A stretch of 64,000 nt of DNA from Micromonospora sp. NBC_00389 (GTDB lineage Bacteria > Actinomycetota > Actinomycetes > Mycobacteriales > Micromonosporaceae): assembly GCF_036059255.1 (NCBI RefSeq), contig NZ_CP107947.1, positions 6,758,001 through 6,822,000 of the forward strand, in the 5' to 3' direction. Shown here in pieces: positions 44,893-53,264 of this stretch. A model generated the notes under the pieces. That model was not told the origin of the DNA. It saw nothing but the letters and a program-made list of their open reading frames with translations, and searched no databases. A program made the translations under genes and the position numbers. How positions within the stretch are numbered: position 1 is the first letter of the stretch; each line of letters starts with the position of its first letter.

Positions 44893-46076
44893 AGGTCGTC
44901 GACGTCCGCAGCTTCGCGGTACGCGCCAAGCCCGCCGAGACGTACTGGGGCGCCCGGGCGTGGAGCGCCGAGCACGGCAGCGCCTTGGTGGAGTACCCGC
45001 CGAGAGAACGCCGCCGCTACGTCTACAGCGAGACCATCGACGCCGTGCTGGTGCGGGTCGAGACTGCTGACGGGGTCGTCGGCTGGGGCGAGGCCAAGGC
45101 ACCCGTCGGGGCCCGCGCCACCGCCGCCATCCTCGACGACCTGATCGCACCGCTCGCCGTCGGCTCCCGGCTCGACGAGATCGGCCGCACCTGGGACCGG
45201 GTCTACACCGGCATGCGGGTCCGTGGTCACGACAGTGGCTTCTGGCTGGAGGCCCTCGCCGGCCTCGACATCGCTCTGTGGGACGCGTTCGCCCGCACCC
45301 TCGGCCAGCCCCTGCACGCCCTGCTCGGCGGCCGCTACCGCACCACCCTGCGGCTGTACGCCTCCGGCGTGCCCGCCGCACCCGCCGGCTCCGGCGCCGA
45401 GGGCCAGCGCCGGGTGCGCCAGGAGGCCGAGCGGCTGCGCGAACTGGGGTACGACGCCGTCAAGGTGGCCATCGGCGCCCGCCCCGAGGACGACATCGCG
45501 TCCGTGCAGACCGTCCGCGAGGTGTTCGGCGACCAGGCCGCCGTCTACGCCGACGCCGCCGGGCAGTACGAAGTCCCGCAGGCGCTGCGGGTCGGCCGCG
45601 CCCTCCAGGACGCCGGCGTCGGGTTCTTCGAGATGCCGCTGCCGCCGGAGGACCTCGACGGGTACGCCACCGTCGCCGCCCGCCTGGACATCCCCCTCGC
45701 CCTGGACTCCCTGGCCACCCGGCACCGGGCGCTGGAGTTCCTCCGCGCCGGCGCGCTCCGCGTGCTCCAGCCCGATGTGTGCCGGGCCGGCGGCATCACC
45801 GAGACGATGCGGATCGCCGCGCTCGCCGACGCGTTCGGCGCGCAGGCCACCCCGCACGTCAGCATCGGTTCGGCCGTGCACTGGTACGCCAGCGTGCAGT
45901 GCGCCGCCGCGATGCCGAACTTCGCAGTGCTCGAACACTGGATCGGCACCAACCCGCTCACCGCCGTCGCCCCGGACGCGGTCGCCCCGGTTGGCGGGCG
46001 ATTCGAGGTGCCGGGCGGCGCTGGCCTCGGCATCACGGTCGACGAGGACGTCGTACGGGCGTTGGCGGGCGCCTGA
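44889..46076 (+). CDS. Enolase-superfamily (mandelate racemase-like) enzyme 2
   Basis: 395 residues, ATGA overlap with the GH105-like gene. MR-type features: Lys in YDAVKVAIGARP, Asp in AVYADAAGQYEV, Glu in FFEMPLPPEDLD, and His in ATPHVSIGSAVHW. The third metal position, normally Glu, is Asp in PLALDSLATR. It is only distantly similar to the enzyme at 35499 and so probably handles a different sugar acid or does an epimerisation or cycloisomerisation. Last gene of the importer operon. Confidence 0.88.
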   Translation: MKVVDVRSFAVRAKPAETYWGARAWSAEHGSALVEYPPRERRRYVYSETIDAVLVRVETADGVVGWGEAKAPVGARATAAILDDLIAPLAVGSRLDEIGRTWDRVYTGMRVRGHDSGFWLEALAGLDIALWDAFARTLGQPLHALLGGRYRTTLRLYASGVPAAPAGSGAEGQRRVRQEAERLRELGYDAVKVAIGARPEDDIASVQTVREVFGDQAAVYADAAGQYEVPQALRVGRALQDAGVGFFEMPLPPEDLDGYATVAARLDIPLALDSLATRHRALEFLRAGALRVLQPDVCRAGGITETMRIAALADAFGAQATPHVSIGSAVHWYASVQCAAAMPNFAVLEHWIGTNPLTAVAPDAVAPVGGRFEVPGGAGLGITVDEDVVRALAGA

Positions 46077-46221
46077 CGACAAGCCCGTTGTCCGCCGGTC
46101 CCGTTGAGACCCCAGGGGGACGGAATCCGGCCGGGGATCTAACCTGCCCCGCCTCGGCGAGTTCCCGGCCAGCCGGGGCCGGGGAGCCGGATGCTGGCGA
46201 TGACGCGGCCAAGCTGGGCGG

Positions 46222-47043
46222 TCAGGACACGACCTCAGCGGCGACGGCCTGCTGGGGCACGACGTGGGCTGGCCCGACGTACCCGAGGTTGATGCTGACG
46301 GAATCGGCCGCCTCGATCACCGACTGGACGAGTTCGGTCTCGCGGTTGGGCAGGTCGATGGCGGAGAGCGGGCCGGACACCGAGAGGGCCGCCACCACCT
46401 CGCCCGAGCCGTCGCGGATGGCGGCGGCGATGCAGGCGCGGCCGAGGGCGAGTTCCTCGATTTCGGTGGCGTAGCCCCGGGCGAGGGTGCGGGTGAGTTC
46501 CTCGTCGAGCTGTTCGTGGGTGGTGATGGTGCGGTGGGTGTAGGCGTGCAGGGCGGTGTCGGGTAGCAGGGTGCGCCGCTCGTCCCCGGTCAGCCCGGTC
46601 AGGAGTGCCTTGCCGAGCCCGGTGGCGTGGAGCGGGTTGTACTGTCCGGCGAGGAGGAACGGGCGGGGTGCCTGCCGGCCTTCGAAGTTGAGCAGGTAGA
46701 AGAGCCGGTCGTCGCGGCGTAACGCCACGTTGACACCGAGGCCGAGTTCAGCGGCGAGGTCCTGGGCGGTCTGCCGGGCCTCTCGGTGGACGGGGTGGTT
46801 GTTGAGCACCGCCCCGCCAAACGAGACCATGTCGAGTCCGAGCCGGTACAGGCCGCTGACGGGGTTGCGGTCGACGAAGCCCATCCCTTCGAGGGTGGCG
46901 AGGAGCCGGGAGGCGGTGGAGAGGCCGAGTCCGGTGGCTCGGGCGACGTCGGAGACGCGGAGTTCGGTGCGGCCGGCCGCGAGGGCGCGGAGCACGGTCA
47001 GGGCTCGCTCGACGCTCTGGTTACTGCCCGGTTCGGCCGCCAT
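46222..47043 (-). CDS. IclR-family transcriptional regulator 2
   Basis: 273 residues from ATG 47043, chosen because GAGGGG lies 6 bp upstream. An in-frame codon 39 bp earlier has no ribosome site. Winged helix NQSVERALTVLRALAAGRTE, LRVSDVARATGLGLSTASRL; effector domain NPLHATGLGKALLTGLTGDE, ELALGRACIAAAIRDGSGEV, SVSGPLSAIDLPNRETELVQ. It is a clear paralogue of regulator 1. It is transcribed alone, downstream of the GH9-like gene's terminator and convergent with the importer operon. TGCAC-C-GTGCA at 47090-47100 upstream could be its own site. Confidence 0.93.
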   Translation of the reverse strand: MAAEPGSNQSVERALTVLRALAAGRTELRVSDVARATGLGLSTASRLLATLEGMGFVDRNPVSGLYRLGLDMVSFGGAVLNNHPVHREARQTAQDLAAELGLGVNVALRRDDRLFYLLNFEGRQAPRPFLLAGQYNPLHATGLGKALLTGLTGDERRTLLPDTALHAYTHRTITTHEQLDEELTRTLARGYATEIEELALGRACIAAAIRDGSGEVVAALSVSGPLSAIDLPNRETELVQSVIEAADSVSINLGYVGPAHVVPQQAVAAEVVS

Positions 47044-47151
47044 GCCAACCCCTCTCTGGAAGCTGCTTGCGATATGTGGCACCTAATTCTGCACCGTGCA
47101 CGAGATTGACCATGATACGGGGTGAAACGGGTGACGCGAGACGGGCATGGC

Positions 47152-47174
47152 GCCGGGCGGCCCAGCCGCCCGGC
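47152..47174. terminator. Hairpin terminator after the GH31/GH31/GH9 operon
   Basis: GCCGGGCGGC (47152-47161) pairs perfectly with 47165-47174 around a CCA loop, 13 bp beyond the GH9-like stop codon. It also separates that operon from the IclR 2 promoter. Confidence 0.7.
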
Positions 47175-47186
47175 ACCGCGAGCGGG

Positions 47187-50075
47187 TCAGGCGTCCGGAC
47201 CGTCCTGGTCGATCTGGTCATTCCCGCCGCCGCCGATGACCACGTCCCGGTCGGCGCCGCCGTGGAGCCGATCGTCACCGGGGCCACCGACGACGACGTC
47301 CGGACCCGGCCCGCCGAGCAGGGTCGCGCCGCCGGGTCCGCCGACCAGCCGGTCCGCGCCCCCACCGCCGCAGATCACGTCATCGCCGCCGAGACCGACG
47401 ATCACGTCGTCGCCGCCCCGGCCGGCGATCACATCGGCCCCGGCCGTGCCCACGAGCCGGTCCGGGCCGTCGGTTCCGATGATGGTGGGCTCCCGACCCG
47501 CGCACAGCGGCGCCGCGACGGTCACGGTGACCTGGCGCGCGAAGTAACCGAGGCCGTAGGAGACGGTCACCGTGTCGCCGAGCGTCGCGCCGAGAGCGGC
47601 CAGCTCCAACTCTGCCGTGTACGTGGTGGCGTTCAGCCCGTCCTGCACCGCGACCAGCCGCTGCGGTGCGCGGTCGCCGACCCGGACCTCAAGGTCGCCG
47701 TGGTCGAGCGCGGCCGGGTCGAGGTTCAGGGGCGCGGTCAGGCGTACGCTCGCGCGGCTGCCCTCCGGCACCCGGTCCACCGGCCCTCCGGCGGTATCCA
47801 CCACCCGTACCGTGGTGGTGTCGGCGGCCCGCCAGGCCAGTGTCTCGTTCCAGGCGGTGTTGAAGGTGACCCAGCCCTCGGAGTGGCCGATGTTGCCGGC
47901 TCCCGGGTTGTACGGGTAGTGCCCGTTCTTGGGGCTGCCGTCGAGCACTCCGCGGGCGCCCTGGAGGCGACCCGCCCCGCCCTGGAACTCCGAGTACCAG
48001 CCGCGATCCACGCCTTCGAAGCCCCATTGCTCCGTCGGCCCGCGGTACGAGGCGTGCCGTCCGGTGGGGTTACGGCCGAAGACGTTGTCCACATGCGCCA
48101 CCGCGATCTGCCGCAACCGTGCGGCGAGCGGATCGTCGCCGAGCACCTGCGCGGCGGCCAGCGCCGGGGCGGCGAAGCCGGCCACGTTGCCCGTCTCGTT
48201 GGGGTCGCTGGCCGAGCCACCGCCGGTGAAGGACGGGATGGTCCACCGGTCCGCGGAGTACCTGCGGAAGTCCCACAGGTTCGCCGAGCGTTCCGCGACG
48301 ACCTCGGCCCAGCGGCGGATGAAGTCCCGGGTGCCGGGCGGCGCCTGGTCGCGGTGCGACAGCAGCAGCCGTGCGAGGCCGGTGACCAGGTGGTACTCGC
48401 CCTGCCGCTGACCCTTCGTGACGGTTGGGTCGGCGACGTCGAGGTTGCCGACCAGCCAGGTGGCCTGGGCCTTCGCGGCGGCCAGGTACCGGTTCGCGTC
48501 AGCGCGACCCTCCCGCTTGGCGACCTCGTACATCATCACGTTTGGCCACACCGAATGGCCGGGTGGCAGCTCCCCCTTGCCGGAACCCACCTGGGTGTAG
48601 ACCTGCAGCAGGTCGGCGGTGTGGGAAGTGGTGTCGTACCAGGCGAAGCGATCTTTCGCCGGGTTGTCCCAGATCGGGAAGAGGTAGTCGCGCGCCCGCT
48701 CGTAGACGCTGTGGGGGATGTAGTCCGCCAGGTACGGATAGGCGTAGAGGAAGGCGGCCAGCTGTTCCTTGAGCAGCGTGTGGTTCACCCGTCCGCCCAG
48801 GTACACCTCGACGGCCCAGTGGATCAGCCGGACGATCTCCGGGGTGTCCGTCGGCAGCTGCACCGGCAGCCCGACGTACCGCGCCTCGGGGTCCTTGATT
48901 TGCGCGAACGCGGAAGGGTTGGCCAGGTACATGTCGATCAGCGACGGCAGCTCAAAGGACATCTGGTGCGAGTCGCGCCAGCCGACGCCGAGGTAGCAGT
49001 TCTGCGGATCGGTGCCACCGTAGACCATCCTGCTGAAGTCGCCGTAGTAGCAGCGCACGTCGGTCATGAACTGCACCGCACGGCGGTAGGAGACGCGCTC
49101 GATCCAGTCGGCGCCGATACCGAACGGATCGGATTGGCCGGTCCCGGCAGCGCCCTGGACCTCCACCGTGTACGGCCCGGATTCGGCCGGGTCGAAGTCG
49201 GTGAAGTCGCCGACCTGGCCGCGGACGGTGCCCTCGTGGCGAACGTTGCCGGCGGCGTCGGTGATCCGGAAGTGCTCGCCGTCGACGGCGCGGGGTGCGG
49301 TGAACCGCTTGGCCTGGCCGAGGTTGTAGCCGCTCTGGTTGACCAGGATCGGCTGGTCGACCTCGGGCTCGCCCGGCTCGGTCCAGGAACAGCCCGATGC
49401 GGTCGTGGGGTGGTCGGCGGGCACGGTGGGCAGCGCGGTGACCGCGACGGCGGCGAACGACGCCTGGGCGTGGTATACGCCGAGGCCGATCGTCCCGCCG
49501 GCGGCGGGCGCGGCCACCACGGCAACGCGTTGGGCGTCGATCTCCACGACCGAGATGTTTTTGGCCCGGCGGATGACCAACTCGTGCCACTCCCCCTGGC
49601 GCACAGGGGCGGGGCCTCGGCACACCGTCTGCGTCACTGGACGGGAGATCTGCACTCCGGACCAGCCGGTCAGCTGCGCAGCGAAGTTGTTCTGGGTGAC
49701 GGCGTACGGTTCCCGGAAGTCGGTGAGCACCGAGACTGCGGGTGAGTCGCTGGCCGCATCGACGCGGACCCTGGTGCGCAGCTCGTACGCGTCGGGCAGG
49801 CCCACCCGCGTGACCGGGGTGATGTACCGGCCCGACGGCTGGGTGCGGCTGTCGATCGAGACGTAGGGGAACTCGGCGGTGGTGGTCGTCCACTCCGTCA
49901 GCGCTCCGGTCAGCTCCCGCCACCGGCTGAGCCCGGTGGTGAAGTCGTCGGTGAACACCGGTGCCGCTGGCGCTTCCGGGGCGGCGGCCGCGGCGGACGC
50001 CGCCGTCAGACCCACGGTCGCCATCAGCACCGACGCCATAGCCGCACCGGCCCACGCTCGCACAGGTGTCGTCAA
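47187..50075 (-). CDS. Secreted GH9-like (alpha/alpha)6 glycosidase with C-terminal RTX-like repeats
   Basis: 962 residues. The signal peptide is about 1-32 (AGAAMASVLMATVGLTAASA). Residues about 38-215 form a concanavalin-like sandwich. About 235-320 is a CelD-type Ig module (ILVNQSGYNLGQAKRFTAP). The helical catalytic region runs to about 770 (GVGWRDSHQMSFELPSLIDM; GRNPTGRHASYRGPTEQWGF; NTAWNETLAWRAAD). An Ig-like module follows, and residues 867-956 are ten consecutive nonapeptides of the GGxGxDxxx calcium-binding type. The usual GH9 DAGD motif is replaced, so the specificity may not be cellulose. It is last in the operon with two GH31 genes. Confidence 0.8.
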   Translation of the reverse strand: MTTPVRAWAGAAMASVLMATVGLTAASAAAAAPEAPAAPVFTDDFTTGLSRWRELTGALTEWTTTTAEFPYVSIDSRTQPSGRYITPVTRVGLPDAYELRTRVRVDAASDSPAVSVLTDFREPYAVTQNNFAAQLTGWSGVQISRPVTQTVCRGPAPVRQGEWHELVIRRAKNISVVEIDAQRVAVVAAPAAGGTIGLGVYHAQASFAAVAVTALPTVPADHPTTASGCSWTEPGEPEVDQPILVNQSGYNLGQAKRFTAPRAVDGEHFRITDAAGNVRHEGTVRGQVGDFTDFDPAESGPYTVEVQGAAGTGQSDPFGIGADWIERVSYRRAVQFMTDVRCYYGDFSRMVYGGTDPQNCYLGVGWRDSHQMSFELPSLIDMYLANPSAFAQIKDPEARYVGLPVQLPTDTPEIVRLIHWAVEVYLGGRVNHTLLKEQLAAFLYAYPYLADYIPHSVYERARDYLFPIWDNPAKDRFAWYDTTSHTADLLQVYTQVGSGKGELPPGHSVWPNVMMYEVAKREGRADANRYLAAAKAQATWLVGNLDVADPTVTKGQRQGEYHLVTGLARLLLSHRDQAPPGTRDFIRRWAEVVAERSANLWDFRRYSADRWTIPSFTGGGSASDPNETGNVAGFAAPALAAAQVLGDDPLAARLRQIAVAHVDNVFGRNPTGRHASYRGPTEQWGFEGVDRGWYSEFQGGAGRLQGARGVLDGSPKNGHYPYNPGAGNIGHSEGWVTFNTAWNETLAWRAADTTTVRVVDTAGGPVDRVPEGSRASVRLTAPLNLDPAALDHGDLEVRVGDRAPQRLVAVQDGLNATTYTAELELAALGATLGDTVTVSYGLGYFARQVTVTVAAPLCAGREPTIIGTDGPDRLVGTAGADVIAGRGGDDVIVGLGGDDVICGGGGADRLVGGPGGATLLGGPGPDVVVGGPGDDRLHGGADRDVVIGGGGNDQIDQDGPDA

Positions 50076-50096
50076 CAGAATCTCCTTGTCAGCGTG

Positions 50097-53000
50097 TCAG
50101 GTGACCTTCACGGTGAAATGCGCCAACCGGCGCCCGTCCGCGGCCTTCACGACGACGATGTAGGCTCCCGCGACGCCGGCCTGCGTCCTCAGGACGGTGT
50201 GGACGCGGTTCTGGTCGTCGGTCTCGAACTCCAGTTGCCGTTCGGCGCCGTCCGGTGCCGCCTGCACCACCTCGGTGACGACGCGGCCGGCGGGGGACCC
50301 GGACTGATCCACAAGTCCGAACCGCACGGGCACTGCCCGGCCGGTGACGACCGGCCCGGCCGGCCGGACGTCGATGACCTCCAGGCCCCACTCGGGCGAA
50401 TCAGCGTCCGAGACCACGTAGTCCAACCCCGCCTCGACGGAGAACTCGATCGCCCCGGTGACCGGGTTCCTGCTGAAGGCGATGTCGGCGCCCGACGAGT
50501 CGCGAACGACGATGTCCTCCGCCGACCACGAGGTGTTCTTCGCGGTGATCCGGCTTCGGGCGTGTCCGTCGCTGCTGGTGAAGGTGAAGGTGGCGCCGGG
50601 TGCGGCGACGGGGTAGACGCTGGCCCGCACGTCCCCGGCGGCGACGGCGTCGCCCGGATCCCGCGCTCCGGGATCGTGCACGAGGATGCCCGTACCGCCG
50701 ACGAAGGCGGGAATCTTGCCGAACGGCTGCTGGTAGGCGGTGAGGGTGATGGGGCCGGAGAACCGCTCACCGGTCTCGATGTCCATCCACTCACCGGCCG
50801 GAAGGTAGACGTCACGGGACATGGCCGTGTCGGTGTCGCCGCCGTACAGCGGCGCTACCAGCAGTGACGGACCGAACATCCACTCGTACTGTTTCCTGGC
50901 CGCGGACGCCAGGTCGCGGACCCGGGGGTCGTCGGGGAACGCCACGGGCAGCGGCGTCGCCGTCGAGGGGAAGCCGGTCTCGTACGAGGTGACGGCCGCC
51001 GAGTAGATGTAGGGCTGATACTCGGCGTGCCACTGTGCGGCCTTTCGGGTCGCCGCCACCAGGGCGGGGTCATTCATCCGCCACGGCTCGTTGCCGAAGG
51101 ACATCGCCGGCGACATGGCGGCCATCATGGCGTTCCGGGTCAGGTACCGCTGCTTCGAGGTGTTGGTCTCCAGGTCGCCGATGATCCGACCGCCGATGAT
51201 GTCCGGATAGAAGTTGGGCTGACCGCTGGCGGCGTAGGCGAGGCCGTTGACGACCGTGCGGTCGCGGTCCCCCGGCCCGTGGTTGTAGTCGGTGTCGTTG
51301 ATCCGCAGGATGGAGCCCGCCACCGAGAAGGCGCTGTTGCGCACCATCACGAGCTTGCCGTCGTCCTCGAGGCCCTCATTGATCGGGTTCACCAGCGCGT
51401 TGTTGACGTACCGGTTCGCGGTGCCGTCGAACATGTGGTCTTCCTTGTACCCGTCTGCGCCCCACTCCCGGCTGCGGGTCACGAACCACCGGACAGCCTC
51501 CTCGTTGTGCGGATCGATCAGGTACATCGCGGTGTTGGGGAACGACACCGGCCGGAACACCCGCGGCTCGCCGTTCGCGTCCTTGATGAAGTAGCCCCGT
51601 TCGATGCCCACGGCGGTGCCGTCACCGTCGAGAGCGGGGTCGTACGTGCCGCCGTCGGCCGGCAGCGCGCGGAACGACTGCCGGGCTCCGAGCAGCAGTT
51701 TGATCCCGTTGTCGTGCAGGAACTTCTTGTAGCCGTCGGGATCCGGGTACTTCGCGCCCCAGAGGCCGAAGCTCGATGTCGTGCCCTGGGCGCTGCCCGA
51801 ACCGTACGGCCAGAACCCCGAGCCGGTCACCACCCAGCTGAGGGGGAAGCCCTTGTCCAGGTACGTCGTCACCGAGTCGGTGATGGTCTGCTGGTTGGTG
51901 TTGTAGCCGAGCGCCCCGTAGGACTCGTAGCCGACGCCGAAGAGCGTGTAGTCCGGCTTGGAGTCGACGTAGCCCGCGCTGCGCCGGACTTCCGCGTAGC
52001 GCCGGTAGATCGTCTGCATGTCCCCGAAGAAGTAGTGCAGCCCGGACATCTGCGGGCCGTTGACTCCGAGCAGGGTGGCGGCATTGTCGACCTGCACGGC
52101 CAGGCTCCCGTCCGAGAGCACGACCTGGGCGAGCTTCCGGCCGGGGAAGACGGTGAACGTCGAGACGAAGCGCTGGTTCGTCGTGCCCGCGCTGTTCTGG
52201 GCGTAGTAGTCGAGGTTGCGGATGCCGTAGACGTTCAGGTCGGTCCGGAATCCGCCCAGGTCACCGAGCCCGTACGCGGGGTTCATGCCGCCGGCCACCT
52301 GCGCGCGCACGCTGCCGGTGCTCGCGTCCGCGGCAGTGACTTGCAGGTTCACGGAATGGTCCGCCGGTACCACCGTGACGTCGGACCGACGGCCGTTGGA
52401 GAAGGTCACGGAGAACCGCGCCCTCGACGCGTCCGCGGCCGTGAGTGTCGCCGCGACGGCGTCGCACGGGGCGCGGCCCGGGACGGCCAGTTGCAACCCG
52501 GCTGTCGGATGCGGCGCCGCGGCCGGCGCGCCGTCGACCTGGAGTCCGTAGCGGAAGCCTCGACGGTCGATTGACATGGTCCAGCCGTCACCGGCCAGCG
52601 AGACCATGGTGCCGTGCTGCGACAGCCGGTAGGAGGGGAAGCGTTGTTCGGCCGCGTCGACGATCGGTGCCGCCGTGTCGTCCGTACCGCAGTCGGCGAC
52701 CGGTTCCTCGTCGTCGGCCACCTCGAGCAACCGCACCGCGTTGGCCCGGGTGATGACGTTGAGGTTGGGGGTGGTGACCGCCGGACCCGCGGTCGCGGTG
52801 ACGGTCAGGGTGTAGGTCTGCCCCTCGTCGAGGTAGGTGGAGCCGATCTGGCGCCAGGCGTTGCCGCCGACGGCCTGGTTGACCACCGTCGGGGTGTCCG
52901 GTCCGCCGGTCCAGGTGTACTCCACCTTGGCGTTGTCCACGCTCGCGCTGTAGTAGACGGCCAGGTCGTACCTGGCGGAGGCGGGTGCGATGACGGTCCA

Positions 53001-53228
53001 GGTGGCCGTGGAACCGGGGGTCCGGCTGTACCGCGAGGGAGAGCCGTCGTAACCGGGGTCCCTGGCGTTCGCCCAGGTTCCGGTCTCGGAGTAGGCGCCG
53101 GGAGTCGAGGGGGTGACGACGGCTGCCTCGGCGGCCGCTGCCGGGGACGACGGGACGACGACTGCGAATGGCACCAGGAGCGCCGTCATCATCGTGAGAA
53201 GGACGCGACGTGGTGGACGGGCGAACAT
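50097..53228 (-). CDS. Secreted GH31 enzyme A, golvesin/CBM-like module at the N terminus
   Basis: 1043 residues with a signal peptide (about 1-33, MTALLVPFAVVVPSSPAAAA). Residues about 40-170 form a beta-sandwich of the golvesin-C type (AYSETGTWANARDPGYDGSP, IGSTYLDEGQTYTLTVTATA, ITRANAVRLLEV). The GH31 barrel follows, with the likely nucleophile Asp597 in DGYKEDHM, the RINDTDYNHGPGD segment, and GSGFWPYGSG. Beta-rich modules close the protein. GH31 enzymes act on alpha-linked sugars with retention. The KED form of the nucleophile strand is unlike classical alpha-glucosidases (WxDMNE), so I do not assign a sugar. It is a paralogue of the next gene upstream. Confidence 0.9.
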   Translation of the reverse strand: MFARPPRRVLLTMMTALLVPFAVVVPSSPAAAAEAAVVTPSTPGAYSETGTWANARDPGYDGSPSRYSRTPGSTATWTVIAPASARYDLAVYYSASVDNAKVEYTWTGGPDTPTVVNQAVGGNAWRQIGSTYLDEGQTYTLTVTATAGPAVTTPNLNVITRANAVRLLEVADDEEPVADCGTDDTAAPIVDAAEQRFPSYRLSQHGTMVSLAGDGWTMSIDRRGFRYGLQVDGAPAAAPHPTAGLQLAVPGRAPCDAVAATLTAADASRARFSVTFSNGRRSDVTVVPADHSVNLQVTAADASTGSVRAQVAGGMNPAYGLGDLGGFRTDLNVYGIRNLDYYAQNSAGTTNQRFVSTFTVFPGRKLAQVVLSDGSLAVQVDNAATLLGVNGPQMSGLHYFFGDMQTIYRRYAEVRRSAGYVDSKPDYTLFGVGYESYGALGYNTNQQTITDSVTTYLDKGFPLSWVVTGSGFWPYGSGSAQGTTSSFGLWGAKYPDPDGYKKFLHDNGIKLLLGARQSFRALPADGGTYDPALDGDGTAVGIERGYFIKDANGEPRVFRPVSFPNTAMYLIDPHNEEAVRWFVTRSREWGADGYKEDHMFDGTANRYVNNALVNPINEGLEDDGKLVMVRNSAFSVAGSILRINDTDYNHGPGDRDRTVVNGLAYAASGQPNFYPDIIGGRIIGDLETNTSKQRYLTRNAMMAAMSPAMSFGNEPWRMNDPALVAATRKAAQWHAEYQPYIYSAAVTSYETGFPSTATPLPVAFPDDPRVRDLASAARKQYEWMFGPSLLVAPLYGGDTDTAMSRDVYLPAGEWMDIETGERFSGPITLTAYQQPFGKIPAFVGGTGILVHDPGARDPGDAVAAGDVRASVYPVAAPGATFTFTSSDGHARSRITAKNTSWSAEDIVVRDSSGADIAFSRNPVTGAIEFSVEAGLDYVVSDADSPEWGLEVIDVRPAGPVVTGRAVPVRFGLVDQSGSPAGRVVTEVVQAAPDGAERQLEFETDDQNRVHTVLRTQAGVAGAYIVVVKAADGRRLAHFTVKVT

Positions 53229-53264
53229 CTGTTTACTCCATCCTCGGGCGATGGGCTACCGCGG

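Noticed and set aside
47067..49745. 892-codon plus-strand open frame over the GH9-like gene
   Set aside because: Shadow of the secreted enzyme; the Val/Asp/Gly-rich pseudo-repeats simply mirror the RTX codons.
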